Shown here piece after piece: positions 7,730-16,845 of a DNA stretch of 64,000 nt. The stretch spans positions 248,001 to 312,000 of the forward strand of contig CBDICY010000032.1 of assembly GCA_965277445.1 (NCBI GenBank). Reading direction: 5' to 3'. The DNA is from JAFMDF01 sp965277445. Lineage in GTDB: Bacteria; Bacteroidota; Bacteroidia; Chitinophagales; Saprospiraceae. The notes beneath the pieces were generated by a model. The model had not been told where the DNA came from, did no database searches, and saw nothing but the letters and a program-made list of their open reading frames with translations. Every line of letters begins with the position of its first letter. Position 1 is the first letter of the stretch. Made by a program: the position numbers and the translations under genes.

Positions 7730-8773
7730 TCATTCTAAATGAATAACCAACAGCACTTCAAATAAACCATTTGCCTTATTTATCGCTAACTGATGCTTTT
7801 CGGGATACAAATAAGTCAATCTCTTGCGCAAATTATTCAGACTTTTGCCTTTTTCAGTAGCATTTCTTTTTGGATTAAAAACGTTTCTAGTTAGTAAATG
7901 AAGCCGAGTAGCTTCAATGGACAATTCAATAAAAATAGGTTGAGGTGGATGATATTGAATGCCGTGTTTAAAGGTGTTTTCAATAATCGTAATCAATAAT
8001 AGGGGAGCAATTTTTTGTTGTTCTATTGTACCCTTAATTGTAAAATCTACGAGAATTGCTCCTGCTAAACGCATTTTTTGTAAATCCACAAATTCTTGTA
8101 GAAAAGTAATTTCTTTTTTTAAAGCTACTTTCGTCTGGCTACTTTCTTTAACCATATAGCGCATTAGCTTAGATAATTTCAAAATGGCATCTTGGGTCTT
8201 CGGCGCAGTTTCGTCGTTGGCTAGAGAATAAATCGTGTTGAGGGTATTATGCAAAAAATGGGGATTTACTTGAGCAGTAAGGTATTTTAATTCTGCTACT
8301 TGTTGCTTGGCTTGTGCTTGCTTCTTTTGTGTAGTATTTTCCATAGCGATTTTTGATAGCCCTAAACTAGTACTAATGCCAATGACTAAAATATTAAATT
8401 GTGCTAAAAAATCTACTACTTCCTCTTTATCTATATTCATTTCAAAGCCTAGAGTATCTAAAAAGTGGTCTATTCCATATCCCAAGACAATAGCAAAAAG
8501 AAAGCTTAAAGTGAGTGTAAGAAGGTATTTTTTCCACGATTTTTGATTCAAATATTTAGGAATCAGATAATAGCTATTCCAATAAAATAAGCCCATCATA
8601 ATAGGGAGTAAAATGAAGGCTTCATCTATAAATTCTCTTTCTCGGTACAACTCTTGAAAAGCATCATATAATCCTGCTATATCAAATATCAAATGGATAA
8701 ATAGTAACCAAAAGATGACATGCACCAAGATGGTAGTCGTATTATTTGTCTTATATGGAGTTGAAATGGTCAT
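7730..8773 (-). CDS. LytS/YehU-type sensor histidine kinase
   Basis: 347 residues from ATG 8773 (an in-frame TTG six codons upstream is less likely). Four membrane helices occupy the first 140 residues, then a short coiled coil (NTTQKKQAQAKQQVAELK), then the His_kinase domain (PF06580 type) with phospho-acceptor His172 in QVNPHFLHNTLNTIYSLA and an N-box IIENTFKHGI. The HATPase part ends with the usual NLRKRLTYLYPEKH. Family members pair with LytTR response regulators, normally encoded next door; none lies beside it here, so the partner is elsewhere. Confidence 0.87.
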   Translation of the reverse strand: MTISTPYKTNNTTTILVHVIFWLLFIHLIFDIAGLYDAFQELYREREFIDEAFILLPIMMGLFYWNSYYLIPKYLNQKSWKKYLLTLTLSFLFAIVLGYGIDHFLDTLGFEMNIDKEEVVDFLAQFNILVIGISTSLGLSKIAMENTTQKKQAQAKQQVAELKYLTAQVNPHFLHNTLNTIYSLANDETAPKTQDAILKLSKLMRYMVKESSQTKVALKKEITFLQEFVDLQKMRLAGAILVDFTIKGTIEQQKIAPLLLITIIENTFKHGIQYHPPQPIFIELSIEATRLHLLTRNVFNPKRNATEKGKSLNNLRKRLTYLYPEKHQLAINKANGLFEVLLVIHLE

Positions 8774-8848
8774 ACTACAAAGATGCCCCAAGTTTTTTAA
8801 AAATTTGAGGCATCTTTTAGATTTATTGATTTTTATAAGGATAAAGGA

Positions 8849-9535
8849 TTAACCCGCCACTTTAATAATTTTATTCAAAATATAACCATCCGTAGTATTT
8901 CCAGTCACCGAATCGGCTATATTAGCAGCCAAACTATCCTCAAATTCTCCATCACTAGCATTAGCCGTATCAAAATTTCCATTATAGCCATTCGTAGCAT
9001 AAACGGTATTAGAGGTGTCTTCTGGAAAAGCGATTTGAGAGACTAATAAAGAATTGCCATTACTATTCAAAACTTCAATATGGATATGTGGCGCTCTTCC
9101 TGGATACCAACCTGGATAAATGCTAATAAAAGAGGCGTAGCCATTGGCATCCGTTGTTTGACGACCCCGTAGAAAATGCTCGCTAGTAAAATTGCCGTCC
9201 AGTTGCCCGCTATATTCCGAATAGTTTCCTCCTGCATCACAATGCCAAATATCTACAAAAACACCGTCTAAAGCAGCACAACTATTATTGGTATTTTGAA
9301 CAGTAATATTAATCATTAAAGCAACGCCTGTTCTATCGCCCACTACATTGGCACGCACCCAATCCGCAGGTGTTTTAATGGGAAAAGGGCCTGCAGTTTC
9401 TCTAGGCGAAGTAGCACAGGCACTAGGGTCAATAGGCGTTTCGTCATCCTTATTACAAGAACTAATTATTGGGGGAATGGCAATGATAGAGCCGATTCCT
9501 AACATTCCTTTTTTTAAAAATTTCTTCCGGTCCAT
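8849..9535 (-). CDS. Intradiol ring-cleavage dioxygenase-like lipoprotein
   Basis: 228 residues. The N-terminus MDRKKFLKKGMLGIGSI...IISSC is a signal peptide with a lipobox ending at Cys27. The body has the protocatechuate 3,4-dioxygenase beta-sandwich signature: DGVFVDIWHCDAGGNYSEYSG, then GYPGW-type PGWYPGRAPHIHIEV. Probable non-heme Fe(III) ligands are Tyr105 or Tyr108, Tyr144, His150 and His152. Extracytoplasmic lipoprotein versions are common in Bacteroidota and their substrates are mostly unknown. It stands alone with no aromatic catabolism neighbours, so a catabolic role is only a guess. Confidence 0.82.
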   Translation of the reverse strand: MDRKKFLKKGMLGIGSIIAIPPIISSCNKDDETPIDPSACATSPRETAGPFPIKTPADWVRANVVGDRTGVALMINITVQNTNNSCAALDGVFVDIWHCDAGGNYSEYSGQLDGNFTSEHFLRGRQTTDANGYASFISIYPGWYPGRAPHIHIEVLNSNGNSLLVSQIAFPEDTSNTVYATNGYNGNFDTANASDGEFEDSLAANIADSVTGNTTDGYILNKIIKVAG

Positions 9536-9601
9536 TTTTTTTAAATATTAGGTGATTAAACCATGGCAATTTTGAAAATTACCATGATTTTATAATTGGT
9601 T

Positions 9602-10207
9602 TTAATTCGTCAACAATTTATACTGCACTATCTCCGCATCCGTCATCCAATGGATATCCGCTGCTTTAGCAGCATTAATCGTGAAGTAATAGAAGGCTTC
9701 GGAATCAGTTTGTGAAAAACCCATTTCCTTATAATATTCGATGTAAGGTTGATGATTTTCATGTCCTACAGGAAAGTCTGTTGCTTCTTTATTACCACCA
9801 TCTGACCAAGAATGTACGCCTATTTTACTACCTGCTTCTCTAGTACGAGTCGTTCCCGCTAAAAACAAATCAACTGCCCCAGAAGCAATTTCCGCATCTG
9901 CTGGTAAATGAATGGTAACACCTTGTTGTCTGATTTTACGAGCAGCTTCCAAATTGGCAGTATCGTCTTCAGAACCAGGGCAATTTTTCATAATGATTTT
10001 AGTAGTGTTGGGATTGGCGGCAATAAAATTATCCCAATGTTTGGGGGTATTGGAACCAATTACTCCATTCATAATTGCTGTATTGGCATCTTGGGTGGAG
10101 AAAACGCCAAAATCAGTTGCCAATACTTCCTCTTTTTTACAGCTGCTAGTAAACGCTAAAATTCCTATTAAAAAAAGGAAGATTACATTTCGAGTGATAC
10201 TTTTCAT
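9602..10207 (-). CDS. ClpP-fold periplasmic lipoprotein, COG3904-like
   Basis: 201 residues from ATG 10207, chosen because MKSITRNVIFLFLIGILAFTSSC is a lipoprotein signal peptide with its lipobox at Cys23; the frame stays open further upstream to 10390, but that part is not signal-like. The mature part matches the ClpP/crotonase-like COG3904 group: RKIRQQGVTIHLPADAEIASGAVDLFLAGTT, where Ser109 sits at the nucleophile position of the usual CASAC motif (the flanking cysteines are absent), then SKIGVHSW with His132. It is probably a hydrolase anchored in the cell envelope; activity unproven. Confidence 0.6.
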   Translation of the reverse strand: MKSITRNVIFLFLIGILAFTSSCKKEEVLATDFGVFSTQDANTAIMNGVIGSNTPKHWDNFIAANPNTTKIIMKNCPGSEDDTANLEAARKIRQQGVTIHLPADAEIASGAVDLFLAGTTRTREAGSKIGVHSWSDGGNKEATDFPVGHENHQPYIEYYKEMGFSQTDSEAFYYFTINAAKAADIHWMTDAEIVQYKLLTN

Positions 10208-10379
10208 AACTTTTAATTTTGTTGGAAAAATCGGATTTCTTTCTTCCCAGACGTTTAAAGCTACCGTACCCCCTATCTTATAAAAATTAATATCCGTTAA
10301 ATTGACTAATGTGTAGATTAAGAGAAGAAATGTGTAGATGCAAAACTCGGAAAGGGCGAAGAAAGCCCTTAATTTATTT

Positions 10380-11968
10380 GAGTGTATCACAAAACGGTGG
10401 TAAAAGATAAAAAAGAGCGAACGAGCGAAAAACGCTCTATTTTAGTGTTTTCCTAGGACAACTAAATAACTCGCTCATGGACTTAAAGGAACAAAAAATA
10501 GAAGATATACGCAAACAGTTAGCGAATATAATTGGGAAGATAGAAGAAAAAGCATTAAAAGAAGTAAAACTACATGAAGTAGAATTGACGCTATTTAGCG
10601 GTCTATTAAAATTGGGTCTGTCGCTGTTGAGTTATTATATATTTACGGTTAGCGAACTAGTAAAATTAAAAGGCGTACCGAAAGATAGTCAAGGAGATAA
10701 GATGAAGCATAGTGGTCGTTATACAAGGTCTTATCGGAGTGTATTTGGGGAGTTAGGGATAAATCGTCCAAAATATTATTCTTCAACAGATAAGATCTTC
10801 TATCTGATGGATAAAACGTTGGGATTACCATCAGGCAAATATTCTTATGTTTTAACAGACTGGTTGGGTTATGGGGCTGTTGATTTGGATTTTGCAGAAA
10901 GCGTAAACTTTATAGAACGGATACTAGGTCAAAAATTACAAGGCGAACAAAGTAGCCGACAAACTTATCATTTGTCAAAAGATGTATCGGCATATTATGA
11001 TACCAAAGACTGGTCAACCCAAGAAGAAGGCAGTCATTTAAGTGTAGGCTTTGACGGGAAAGGTGTACCAATTATAAGAAGTGAAACAGATAGAGCAAAA
11101 GAAAGTGTATCTGCTAGATTAGGTAGAGGACAAAAGAAAGGGGTGAAAAAAGAAGCTACAGTTTGTGTAAGTAGTTCTTTTACTCCAAGACCAAGACAGA
11201 GTAAGGAAATACTAGATAATCTGTTCAAGGTAAAGGAGGATAAAGTAACTAAATTATCGAAGAAAGGACATATGTGGCATGAGAATAAACATACAAGAGC
11301 CTTCTTATCGGCTAAAGAAAAAGCGATTAATTATGGTTTAGATAATGTATTAAAGCGAGATATTACTGAAAATAAGTCAATTATTGTACTGATAGATGGA
11401 GATAGGTCTTTACGAAACGGCGCACAAGAAGCCATAAAAAAGAGAGGAATAGAAAATAGAGTGACTGCTTATATTTTAGATTTTATCCATGTGGTAGAAT
11501 ATATTTGGATGGTAGCAAATGCCTATAAAGGAGAAAAAAGTGAAGAGCGAGAAGAATGGGTTAAACAGCAGTCCTTGCTGTTATTAGAAGGGAAAGTAGA
11601 ACAAGTAATTGAACAATGGCAAAAAATAAGCACACTAAAAACATATTCTGTCAATCAGGCTTATAATATAAAAAGAGGGATTACTTATTTTACCAATCAT
11701 AAAGACATGATGCAGTATGATATTTATCTGAAAGAGGGATATCCAATTACGACTGGCGCAATAGAAAGTGCTTGTGGACATTTTGTAAAAAGTAGAATGG
11801 AGAGAAATGCAATGCATTGGAGTAAAAAAGGAGTTCAAGATATGCTAAATATTAGAGCCATTAAGAAAAATGGTGATTGGGACCAATACACAGCAAAGTT
11901 TATTATTGAAGAACAAAATAGTCTTTATAAAATGGTAGCTTAAAAAACTACCATTTTGTGATACACTC
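10380..11968 (+). mobile_element. Complete ISKra4-family insertion sequence
   Basis: Terminal inverted repeats GAGTGTATCACAAAACGGTG (10380-10399) and its partner TACCATTTTGTGATACACTC (11949-11968) share 15 outer bases exactly. They enclose one transposase gene and a hairpin (AGAGCG 10414 / CGCTCT 10433) before its start. A 4-bp direct repeat ATTT flanks the element (10376-10379 and 11969-11972). The right end supplies the last six codons of a truncated membrane-protein gene. Confidence 0.85.
10477..11943 (+). CDS. ISKra4-family transposase
   Basis: 488 residues, full length and uninterrupted. A DDE-type core can be traced: Asp193 in HLSVGFDGKGV, Asp307/Asp309 in IIVLIDGDRSLRNG, and Glu430 in the family hallmark TTGAIESACGHFVKSRMERNAMHW. 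The C-terminal QDMLNIRAIKKNGDWDQY is typical of the family. It cuts and joins the IS ends in cis. The intact frame and closely similar ends suggest the copy could still be active. Confidence 0.9.
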   Translation: MDLKEQKIEDIRKQLANIIGKIEEKALKEVKLHEVELTLFSGLLKLGLSLLSYYIFTVSELVKLKGVPKDSQGDKMKHSGRYTRSYRSVFGELGINRPKYYSSTDKIFYLMDKTLGLPSGKYSYVLTDWLGYGAVDLDFAESVNFIERILGQKLQGEQSSRQTYHLSKDVSAYYDTKDWSTQEEGSHLSVGFDGKGVPIIRSETDRAKESVSARLGRGQKKGVKKEATVCVSSSFTPRPRQSKEILDNLFKVKEDKVTKLSKKGHMWHENKHTRAFLSAKEKAINYGLDNVLKRDITENKSIIVLIDGDRSLRNGAQEAIKKRGIENRVTAYILDFIHVVEYIWMVANAYKGEKSEEREEWVKQQSLLLLEGKVEQVIEQWQKISTLKTYSVNQAYNIKRGITYFTNHKDMMQYDIYLKEGYPITTGAIESACGHFVKSRMERNAMHWSKKGVQDMLNIRAIKKNGDWDQYTAKFIIEEQNSLYKMVA

Positions 11969-12310
11969 ATTTAATTTAAGTTCTTCAAAAGCTATATCGC
12001 CTGACACATATCTCAATCCAATGGTGCTAATCCACAATCCCCTTAAAAAAACATGTACTAATAAATTTATAAATAGGATGTGCCAAGCAAACTGAATAGC
12101 AATTAACACCAAATTCATAAAATGAAAAGCATAACCAAACCTTAACCGCCTAATTTTATCTAATTGATAATGTGAATCATATATTGGCTCATAAGCACCA
12201 ACCAACAAAAAAATAGCAAAACCAGAAATTATTAATTCCAGTTGCCAACTTTCTTGTTGCAATAATTCCAACCATTTGGTAAAGTCTTTTTTCTCATTTT
12301 TAGCATTCAT
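11948..12310 (-). pseudogene. Membrane protein gene truncated by the ISKra4 element
   Basis: From ATG 12310 the frame encodes a soluble N-terminus (FTKWLELLQQESWQLELI) and membrane helices (IISGFAIFLLVGAYEPI; FMNLVLIAIQFAWHILFINLLVHVFL), ending GLRYVSGDIAFEELKLN. The next six codons and the stop lie in the IS end. Related Bacteroidota proteins with the YVSGDIDF motif are much longer, so most of the C-terminal part is gone. If the IS and one ATTT copy are removed, the frame stays open across 10375-10208, but that stretch (NKLRAFFALSEFCIY...) is not recognisable. Confidence 0.6.
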
Positions 12311-12403
12311 TAGGCTTCAATTTTAGCTAAGGAATAAGCAAGAGCTAATTTCCAATGCTCATCCTAGCGAGACACAACTCTGTGAGTTGTGCCGCGAAAC
12401 GGA

Positions 12404-13519
12404 TTAATTAGCCGCACCATCCCCCGCCAACATCTTCGCAAAAATCTCCTGATTCTGATAAATGCCTTTAAAATGTTCTGCCCCTGGCCCATACGCAAAT
12501 ACAGGAATTAAAGCTGCTGTATGGCCACCCGTAGAAAAGGTAGGCGCTAAGCCTCGATAATCATCTTGCTTCCGAACTTTGGCAGAAGATAAAGCAAACC
12601 CGCCCGTTTCATGGTCAGCCGTAACGACGACTAAAGTATTGCCATCTTTCTCTGCAAAATCTAAGGCTTCGCCAATGACTTTATCAAAATCTTTCATTTC
12701 TTCGATGATGTAATTTGCATCATTCGCGTGACCGCCCCAATCTATTTGAGAACCTTCGACCATCAAGAAAAATCCCTTAGGATTTTGGGATAAATGATCC
12801 AACGCTAAGTTAGTTGCTTTTGGTAAAAAATCTCCTCGTCCGTTTTCCATTTTAGGCATGTAATCTTGACCTAATAGGAAAGCATATTTCTTATTAATGG
12901 ACATCCCTTTTTTTGCCAACTTAGCCGTATCTACCGTAAAGCCTTTTAATTCCAAGCCTTTAATCAAGTCCTCGCCATCTTTTCGTTTATTAAAAAACTT
13001 AATACCTCCGCCCGCAAAGAAATCTACATCCGAATCCATTAATTCCCGTGCAATTTGTTCTTGCATTCTTCTTGATCGAACGTGTGCATAAAAAGAGGCA
13101 GGCGTGGCATGGGTAATAGAAGACGTAGATACTACCCCTGTACTTAAACCTTTTTGAGATAATATCTCTAAAATGGTTTCGACTGCCTGCGTATCTTTAT
13201 CTACGCCAATAGCACCATTATAAGATTTGACCCCCGCAGAAAATGCCGTTGCTCCTGCTGCTGAATCGGTAATTTTAGCACCGACAGGTGTATTTTGATG
13301 CAGCCCAATTTCTTTAAATCGAAGAAAATTAGATTTTTTATCATTAAAATAAAAACTAGTCGAAACTTGGGTTAAGCCCATCCCATCTCCAATCAGTAGG
13401 ATAATATTTTTAGGCGCTTGCCCTTCTGGCATCACCCTTGCAGTTTTTTGTACAGTATTATTACAAGCATTTGTTAGCAAGAAATTAATCATTAATAAGA
13501 ACAAGCCAAATTTCTTCAT
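12404..13519 (-). CDS. Alkaline phosphatase, lipoprotein
   Basis: 371 residues from ATG 13519 (MKKFGLFLLMINFLLTNACNN), a lipoprotein signal with Cys19. Metal and catalytic motifs of the PhoA superfamily are present: IILLIGDGMG (Asp45), TDSAAGATA (nucleophile Ser86), EGSQIDWGGHAND, VVVTADHETGGF and GGHTAALIP near the end. It releases phosphate from phosphomonoesters outside the inner membrane. A promoter-like pair lies about 200 bp upstream. Shorter than E. coli PhoA (471) but within the range of Bacteroidota homologues. Confidence 0.9.
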   Translation of the reverse strand: MKKFGLFLLMINFLLTNACNNTVQKTARVMPEGQAPKNIILLIGDGMGLTQVSTSFYFNDKKSNFLRFKEIGLHQNTPVGAKITDSAAGATAFSAGVKSYNGAIGVDKDTQAVETILEILSQKGLSTGVVSTSSITHATPASFYAHVRSRRMQEQIARELMDSDVDFFAGGGIKFFNKRKDGEDLIKGLELKGFTVDTAKLAKKGMSINKKYAFLLGQDYMPKMENGRGDFLPKATNLALDHLSQNPKGFFLMVEGSQIDWGGHANDANYIIEEMKDFDKVIGEALDFAEKDGNTLVVVTADHETGGFALSSAKVRKQDDYRGLAPTFSTGGHTAALIPVFAYGPGAEHFKGIYQNQEIFAKMLAGDGAAN

Positions 13520-13588
13520 AGCTATCATCGATTTTAAATATAGATTTAATTAAGTGTATTGAAATTATGGTTTTAGTAACAGATGAAA

Positions 13589-13606
13589 ATAAGTTGGACA
13601 ACTTAT
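13589..13606. promoter_or_regulatory. Palindrome in the alkaline phosphatase upstream region
   Basis: ATAAGTTG-GA-CAACTTAT is a perfect inverted repeat with a 2-nt centre, 70 bp upstream of the alkaline phosphatase ATG and downstream of its predicted promoter. It may be an operator or a leader hairpin. Two direct copies of TACCACGGAT (13617, 13633) follow; no gene is seen in 13520-13911. Confidence 0.35.
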
Positions 13607-13715
13607 ATTTGATATACCACGGATGAAATCTACCACGGATATTAGATTGACTAGTTATTTTCGAAATTACTTAGTAAAAATCATAATTCCTATTCGTTTC
13701 AATTTTTTAAAGTCA

Positions 13716-13744
13716 CAAAGGTAAAATTTGATGTGGTAATACAA
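13716..13744 (-). promoter_or_regulatory. Predicted sigma-ABfr promoter for the alkaline phosphatase gene
   Basis: On the minus strand, TTG (13744-13742) is followed after 18 nt by TACCTTTG (13723-13716), a full match to the Bacteroidota -7 consensus TAnnTTTG with a suitable -33 box. The nearest downstream minus-strand gene is the alkaline phosphatase, about 200 bp away. Confidence 0.45.
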
Positions 13745-13911
13745 TTGGTATATGGCAGCCTTTGTTCAAAATTTATCGTTTTTGTAGGAAATAGTTATCG
13801 AAAGTAAGGTTTTTATTGGCGTGACTACAGAGAATGCCTATTTTCGTGCGCACAAATTGCTCTTGCAACTTTATTGAGCCACCTTTTATACAAATAGAAT
13901 CAATTTATAAA

Positions 13912-16140
13912 ATGAGAAAATTATTTACTGCACAACTTATCTTATTCGCTTTATTATTACCCACTCTCTTATTTAGTCAAGCCAAGCGCCCTAAAATTGG
14001 CTATGCTTTTGGTGGTGGTGGCGCAAAAGGTATTGCAGAAATTGGGGTATTAAGAGTGCTGGAAGAAGCAGGTATTCGACCTGATTATATTACGGGTACT
14101 AGTATTGGAAGCATTGTTGGCGGGCTGTATGCTATCGGATATTCCGTCGAAGATTTGGAAAAATTATCCAATGAAATTGATTGGAATTATTACTTTAATG
14201 ATGAACTCAACCGAACGGATTTACCAATTGGAGAACGTTTGATTTCGGATAGATACCAACTCAAATTAAATATCGAAGATGGGGCAATTAAGTTGCCTGG
14301 TGGTTTTGTGCAAGGACAAAAGGTAGGCTTGTTATTGTCTCAATTGACTTTGCCTGTTCATGGCGTAGACGACTTTGATGATTTTGATATTCCTTTCCGC
14401 TGTGTAGCGGCTGATTTTGAAACGGGCGAACCTGTAGTTTTAGGCCAAGGATCTTTGGCAAAATCTATTCGAGCGAGTATGTCTATTCCTTCTGTTTTTG
14501 AACCAATAGAAATTGATGGCAAACTACTCGTAGATGGTGGTATCGTTCGGAATTTACCTGTACAAGAAGTGATTGAAATGGGCGCAGATATTGTAATTGC
14601 CATTGATGTAACGAGTCCATTATATAAAAAGGACGAGCTATCTTCTTTTGTGACCGTTTTAGAACAATCAGGTAGTTACCGACTCGCTACTTCGGTAGAA
14701 GAATCTAAGAAATTAGCAGATATTTTTATCCATCCTGAAATTGATGAATTTGGTGCTTTAGATTTTGATAATAATGATACCTTGATGGCAAGAGGAGAAG
14801 CGGCAGCAAGAGCAAAGTTACCTGAGATTTTAGCCTTATTAGCTAATCATCGAGAAGAAGTGCTAAGTCCTAGAGGGATTACCGTACCAGAAAGTTATAA
14901 TATCGACAATATTTATGTCAAAGGGACTTCGGAAGCAAGTCGTCAGTTATCTGATAAGATTGCCAATATTCAAACAAAAAAAGGCTTTTCTGTCCAAAAA
15001 GTAGAAGAACGGATTAAGGTTTTATTCGGCAGCAATTACATTAAAGATGCTTATTATGAGGTCATCGAAGGAGACGAAGGGATTTATGAATTGGATATTG
15101 ATGCCAATCTAGAAAGTGGCAAATATATGCAGATTAGTGCCAATTATGATAGTGATTTAAAAGCAGCCTTATTATTGAATGGCACTTATCGGAGTAAAGG
15201 ATTAAGAGCAGTAAAATTAAGTGCAGATTTAAAATTATCTGAGCATCCACTAATTCTGGCAGAATATTTAATACACTCTAATTCCAAAGCGAATTTAGGA
15301 TTAGACGTAAAATTAAAACTCAATCATTACCCTGCTTTTTATTATGATGAAGATGGCGATTTAGATGAATCCTTTAAGCTGACTCATTATAGTACCAATA
15401 TAGACGTGTTCACCACTTTTGGGCAGCATTCCAAATTAAGTGGAGGTATTGGCGTAGAAAGATACACCCAACGATTGAAATTATTCGAAGGAGATACCAA
15501 GGATTTAGTCTTAAATCAAGCGGTTGCTACACTCAGTTTTTTAAGAGACAACCAAGATAGAGTCTTATTTCCTACGAAAGGTTCTTATTTGTCTTTAAAT
15601 GGTAAATTTGCTTTTGCAGGTAGTTTAAAAGAAAGTATAACAGAAAATAATACTGAATTGGGCGACTTTAATAAATTCGCTCGTTTCCAATTTAGACAAG
15701 TCTTTCCTGTTAGTGAACAGTTTGCGATTGAATGGTATAATGATGCGGGTTGGATTGATTTTGAACAAGACAATTACCTCAATCTTTTTTACTTAGGTCG
15801 TTCCGTTCCAGGCGAATTAACGCACGTTGAATTTATTGGTTTGGATTATGCAGAATTGGCAGTTACTTCTTATGCTTTTTCTGGTGTTAAATTGCGTTTA
15901 CAACCTAAACCAAATATCTATGCTTCCGCCATTTTTAATTATGGTCAATTTAAAGCCAAATCCTTTTTACAAGTAATCGAAGAAGAAACCATAATAAGTG
16001 AAGCCCTTAATGATAAAATAATCGGTGTTGGTGGAGAACTGGGTTTTATTACCCCTTTAGGTCCAGGCCGATTTACGGCAGAGTATAATACGGAGCAAAA
16101 ACGAGCTAATTTTAGTTTGCATTTGGGGTATGCTTTTTAA
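13912..16140 (+). CDS. Secreted patatin-like phospholipase fused to a BamA/Omp85 barrel
   Basis: 742 residues from ATG 13912, picked because MRKLFTAQLILFALLLPTLLFSQ is a signal peptide (an upstream in-frame ATG at 13834 lacks one). Residues 27-325 form a patatin domain: oxyanion loop FGGGGAKGIAEIG, nucleophile Ser64 in GTSIG, catalytic Asp208 in DGG. A POTRA-like segment lies near 345-425, followed by an Omp85/surface-antigen beta-barrel that ends in LHLGYAF with a terminal Phe. This is the PlpD/type Vd-like arrangement: the lipase sits at the outer membrane and may be displayed or released. Substrate likely phospholipid. Confidence 0.87.
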   Translation: MRKLFTAQLILFALLLPTLLFSQAKRPKIGYAFGGGGAKGIAEIGVLRVLEEAGIRPDYITGTSIGSIVGGLYAIGYSVEDLEKLSNEIDWNYYFNDELNRTDLPIGERLISDRYQLKLNIEDGAIKLPGGFVQGQKVGLLLSQLTLPVHGVDDFDDFDIPFRCVAADFETGEPVVLGQGSLAKSIRASMSIPSVFEPIEIDGKLLVDGGIVRNLPVQEVIEMGADIVIAIDVTSPLYKKDELSSFVTVLEQSGSYRLATSVEESKKLADIFIHPEIDEFGALDFDNNDTLMARGEAAARAKLPEILALLANHREEVLSPRGITVPESYNIDNIYVKGTSEASRQLSDKIANIQTKKGFSVQKVEERIKVLFGSNYIKDAYYEVIEGDEGIYELDIDANLESGKYMQISANYDSDLKAALLLNGTYRSKGLRAVKLSADLKLSEHPLILAEYLIHSNSKANLGLDVKLKLNHYPAFYYDEDGDLDESFKLTHYSTNIDVFTTFGQHSKLSGGIGVERYTQRLKLFEGDTKDLVLNQAVATLSFLRDNQDRVLFPTKGSYLSLNGKFAFAGSLKESITENNTELGDFNKFARFQFRQVFPVSEQFAIEWYNDAGWIDFEQDNYLNLFYLGRSVPGELTHVEFIGLDYAELAVTSYAFSGVKLRLQPKPNIYASAIFNYGQFKAKSFLQVIEEETIISEALNDKIIGVGGELGFITPLGPGRFTAEYNTEQKRANFSLHLGYAF

Positions 16141-16148
16141 AAAATAGA

Positions 16149-16218
16149 GGTCAGATCGAAAATTAAAATTTTCTGTCAGAAGTCAGACCGTTATCTTCGA
16201 TAACTGTCAGACTTCTGT
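16149..16218. repeat. GTCAGAA/GTCAGAC heptamer repeat locus, copy 1
   Basis: Contains GTCAGA, an AT-rich core CGAAAATTAAAATTTTC, GTCAGAAGTCAGACC, and inverted copies CTGTCAGACTTCTGTC. The same arrangement with the same AT core recurs at 19639-19687, so it is a dispersed repeat and not just a local hairpin. It lies just after the patatin stop codon and may also work as its terminator. Confidence 0.6.
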
Positions 16219-16341
16219 CTAATCATTCATTCCCAAAACTTCTTGGTGCTTATCCCTTCCTGCAATCAATCTCGCTGTATCTCCGTTGTCCATAGCTACA
16301 TCTATCTTTACACCATTAGTAACCAATCTTTTATTAAACAT
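16219..16341 (-). pseudogene. Possible ankyrin-repeat gene fragment
   Basis: A 40-codon minus-strand frame reads LVTNGVKIDVAMDNGDTARL and then IAGRDKHQEVLGMND, which fits the end of one ankyrin repeat and most of another (NGxxID-x-NGDTA-L-A---H-EVL). Its ATG overlaps the start codon of the next plus-strand gene. Too short to be a functional ankyrin protein; most likely a relic. Weak evidence: similarity judged by eye only. Confidence 0.3.
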
Positions 16342-16795
16342 GACGGATAAAAAATTCATTTTCTGGGTTCAGTACTTAAAGTTCATTAGCTTATTTTTTG
16401 CAGCTATGGGTGTATTATGGGCAGTAGTTGGTTCATTTGACCCTTTTGGTATTTATGACTACTATTTTGCCACTACTTTTTGGCAAACCAATGAACTCCC
16501 AAAAGATGCCCAAATAGCCACTCAATTTTTATTAGCGCCATTTGGTGCGACTAGTACAGGCTATTTTATCTTACAATTTTTCATTGCCAAATACGCTTTT
16601 GCAGAACGGCAATTATGGGCGTATCACGCTATTCTAACCGCCTTCTTTTTCTGGTTTCTTTTAGATTCGGTTATGTGCCTGTATTATGGTGGATATTTCA
16701 ATATTTTGATGGCTAATATTCCTTCCTTAATCGCTATGTTGCCGATTGTTTTTACACGGCGATATTTTGTAGAAAATGTCGTATCTGAGGAATAA
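16340..16795 (+). CDS. Four-helix membrane protein, function unknown
   Basis: 151 residues from ATG 16340 (MTDKKFIFWVQYLKF); the frame extends upstream to a TTG at 16286 but without a hydrophobic segment. Four membrane helices are visible: FISLFFAAMGVLWAVVG, FLLAPFGATSTGYFILQFFI, WAYHAILTAFFFWFLLDSV and ILMANIPSLIAMLPIVF. It resembles small DoxX-like or DUF-type inner membrane proteins, but no clear family was recognised. Confidence 0.65.
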   Translation: MTDKKFIFWVQYLKFISLFFAAMGVLWAVVGSFDPFGIYDYYFATTFWQTNELPKDAQIATQFLLAPFGATSTGYFILQFFIAKYAFAERQLWAYHAILTAFFFWFLLDSVMCLYYGGYFNILMANIPSLIAMLPIVFTRRYFVENVVSEE

Positions 16796-16845
16796 TTATT
16801 AGGATTTTTTATAAAAATGATTTTGGTGTCAAGTTTTAGGTATTA

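Noticed and set aside
9602..10390. Longer 262-residue version of the ClpP-like lipoprotein
   Set aside because: Its start lies inside the IS terminal repeat; the lipoprotein signal begins at 10207.
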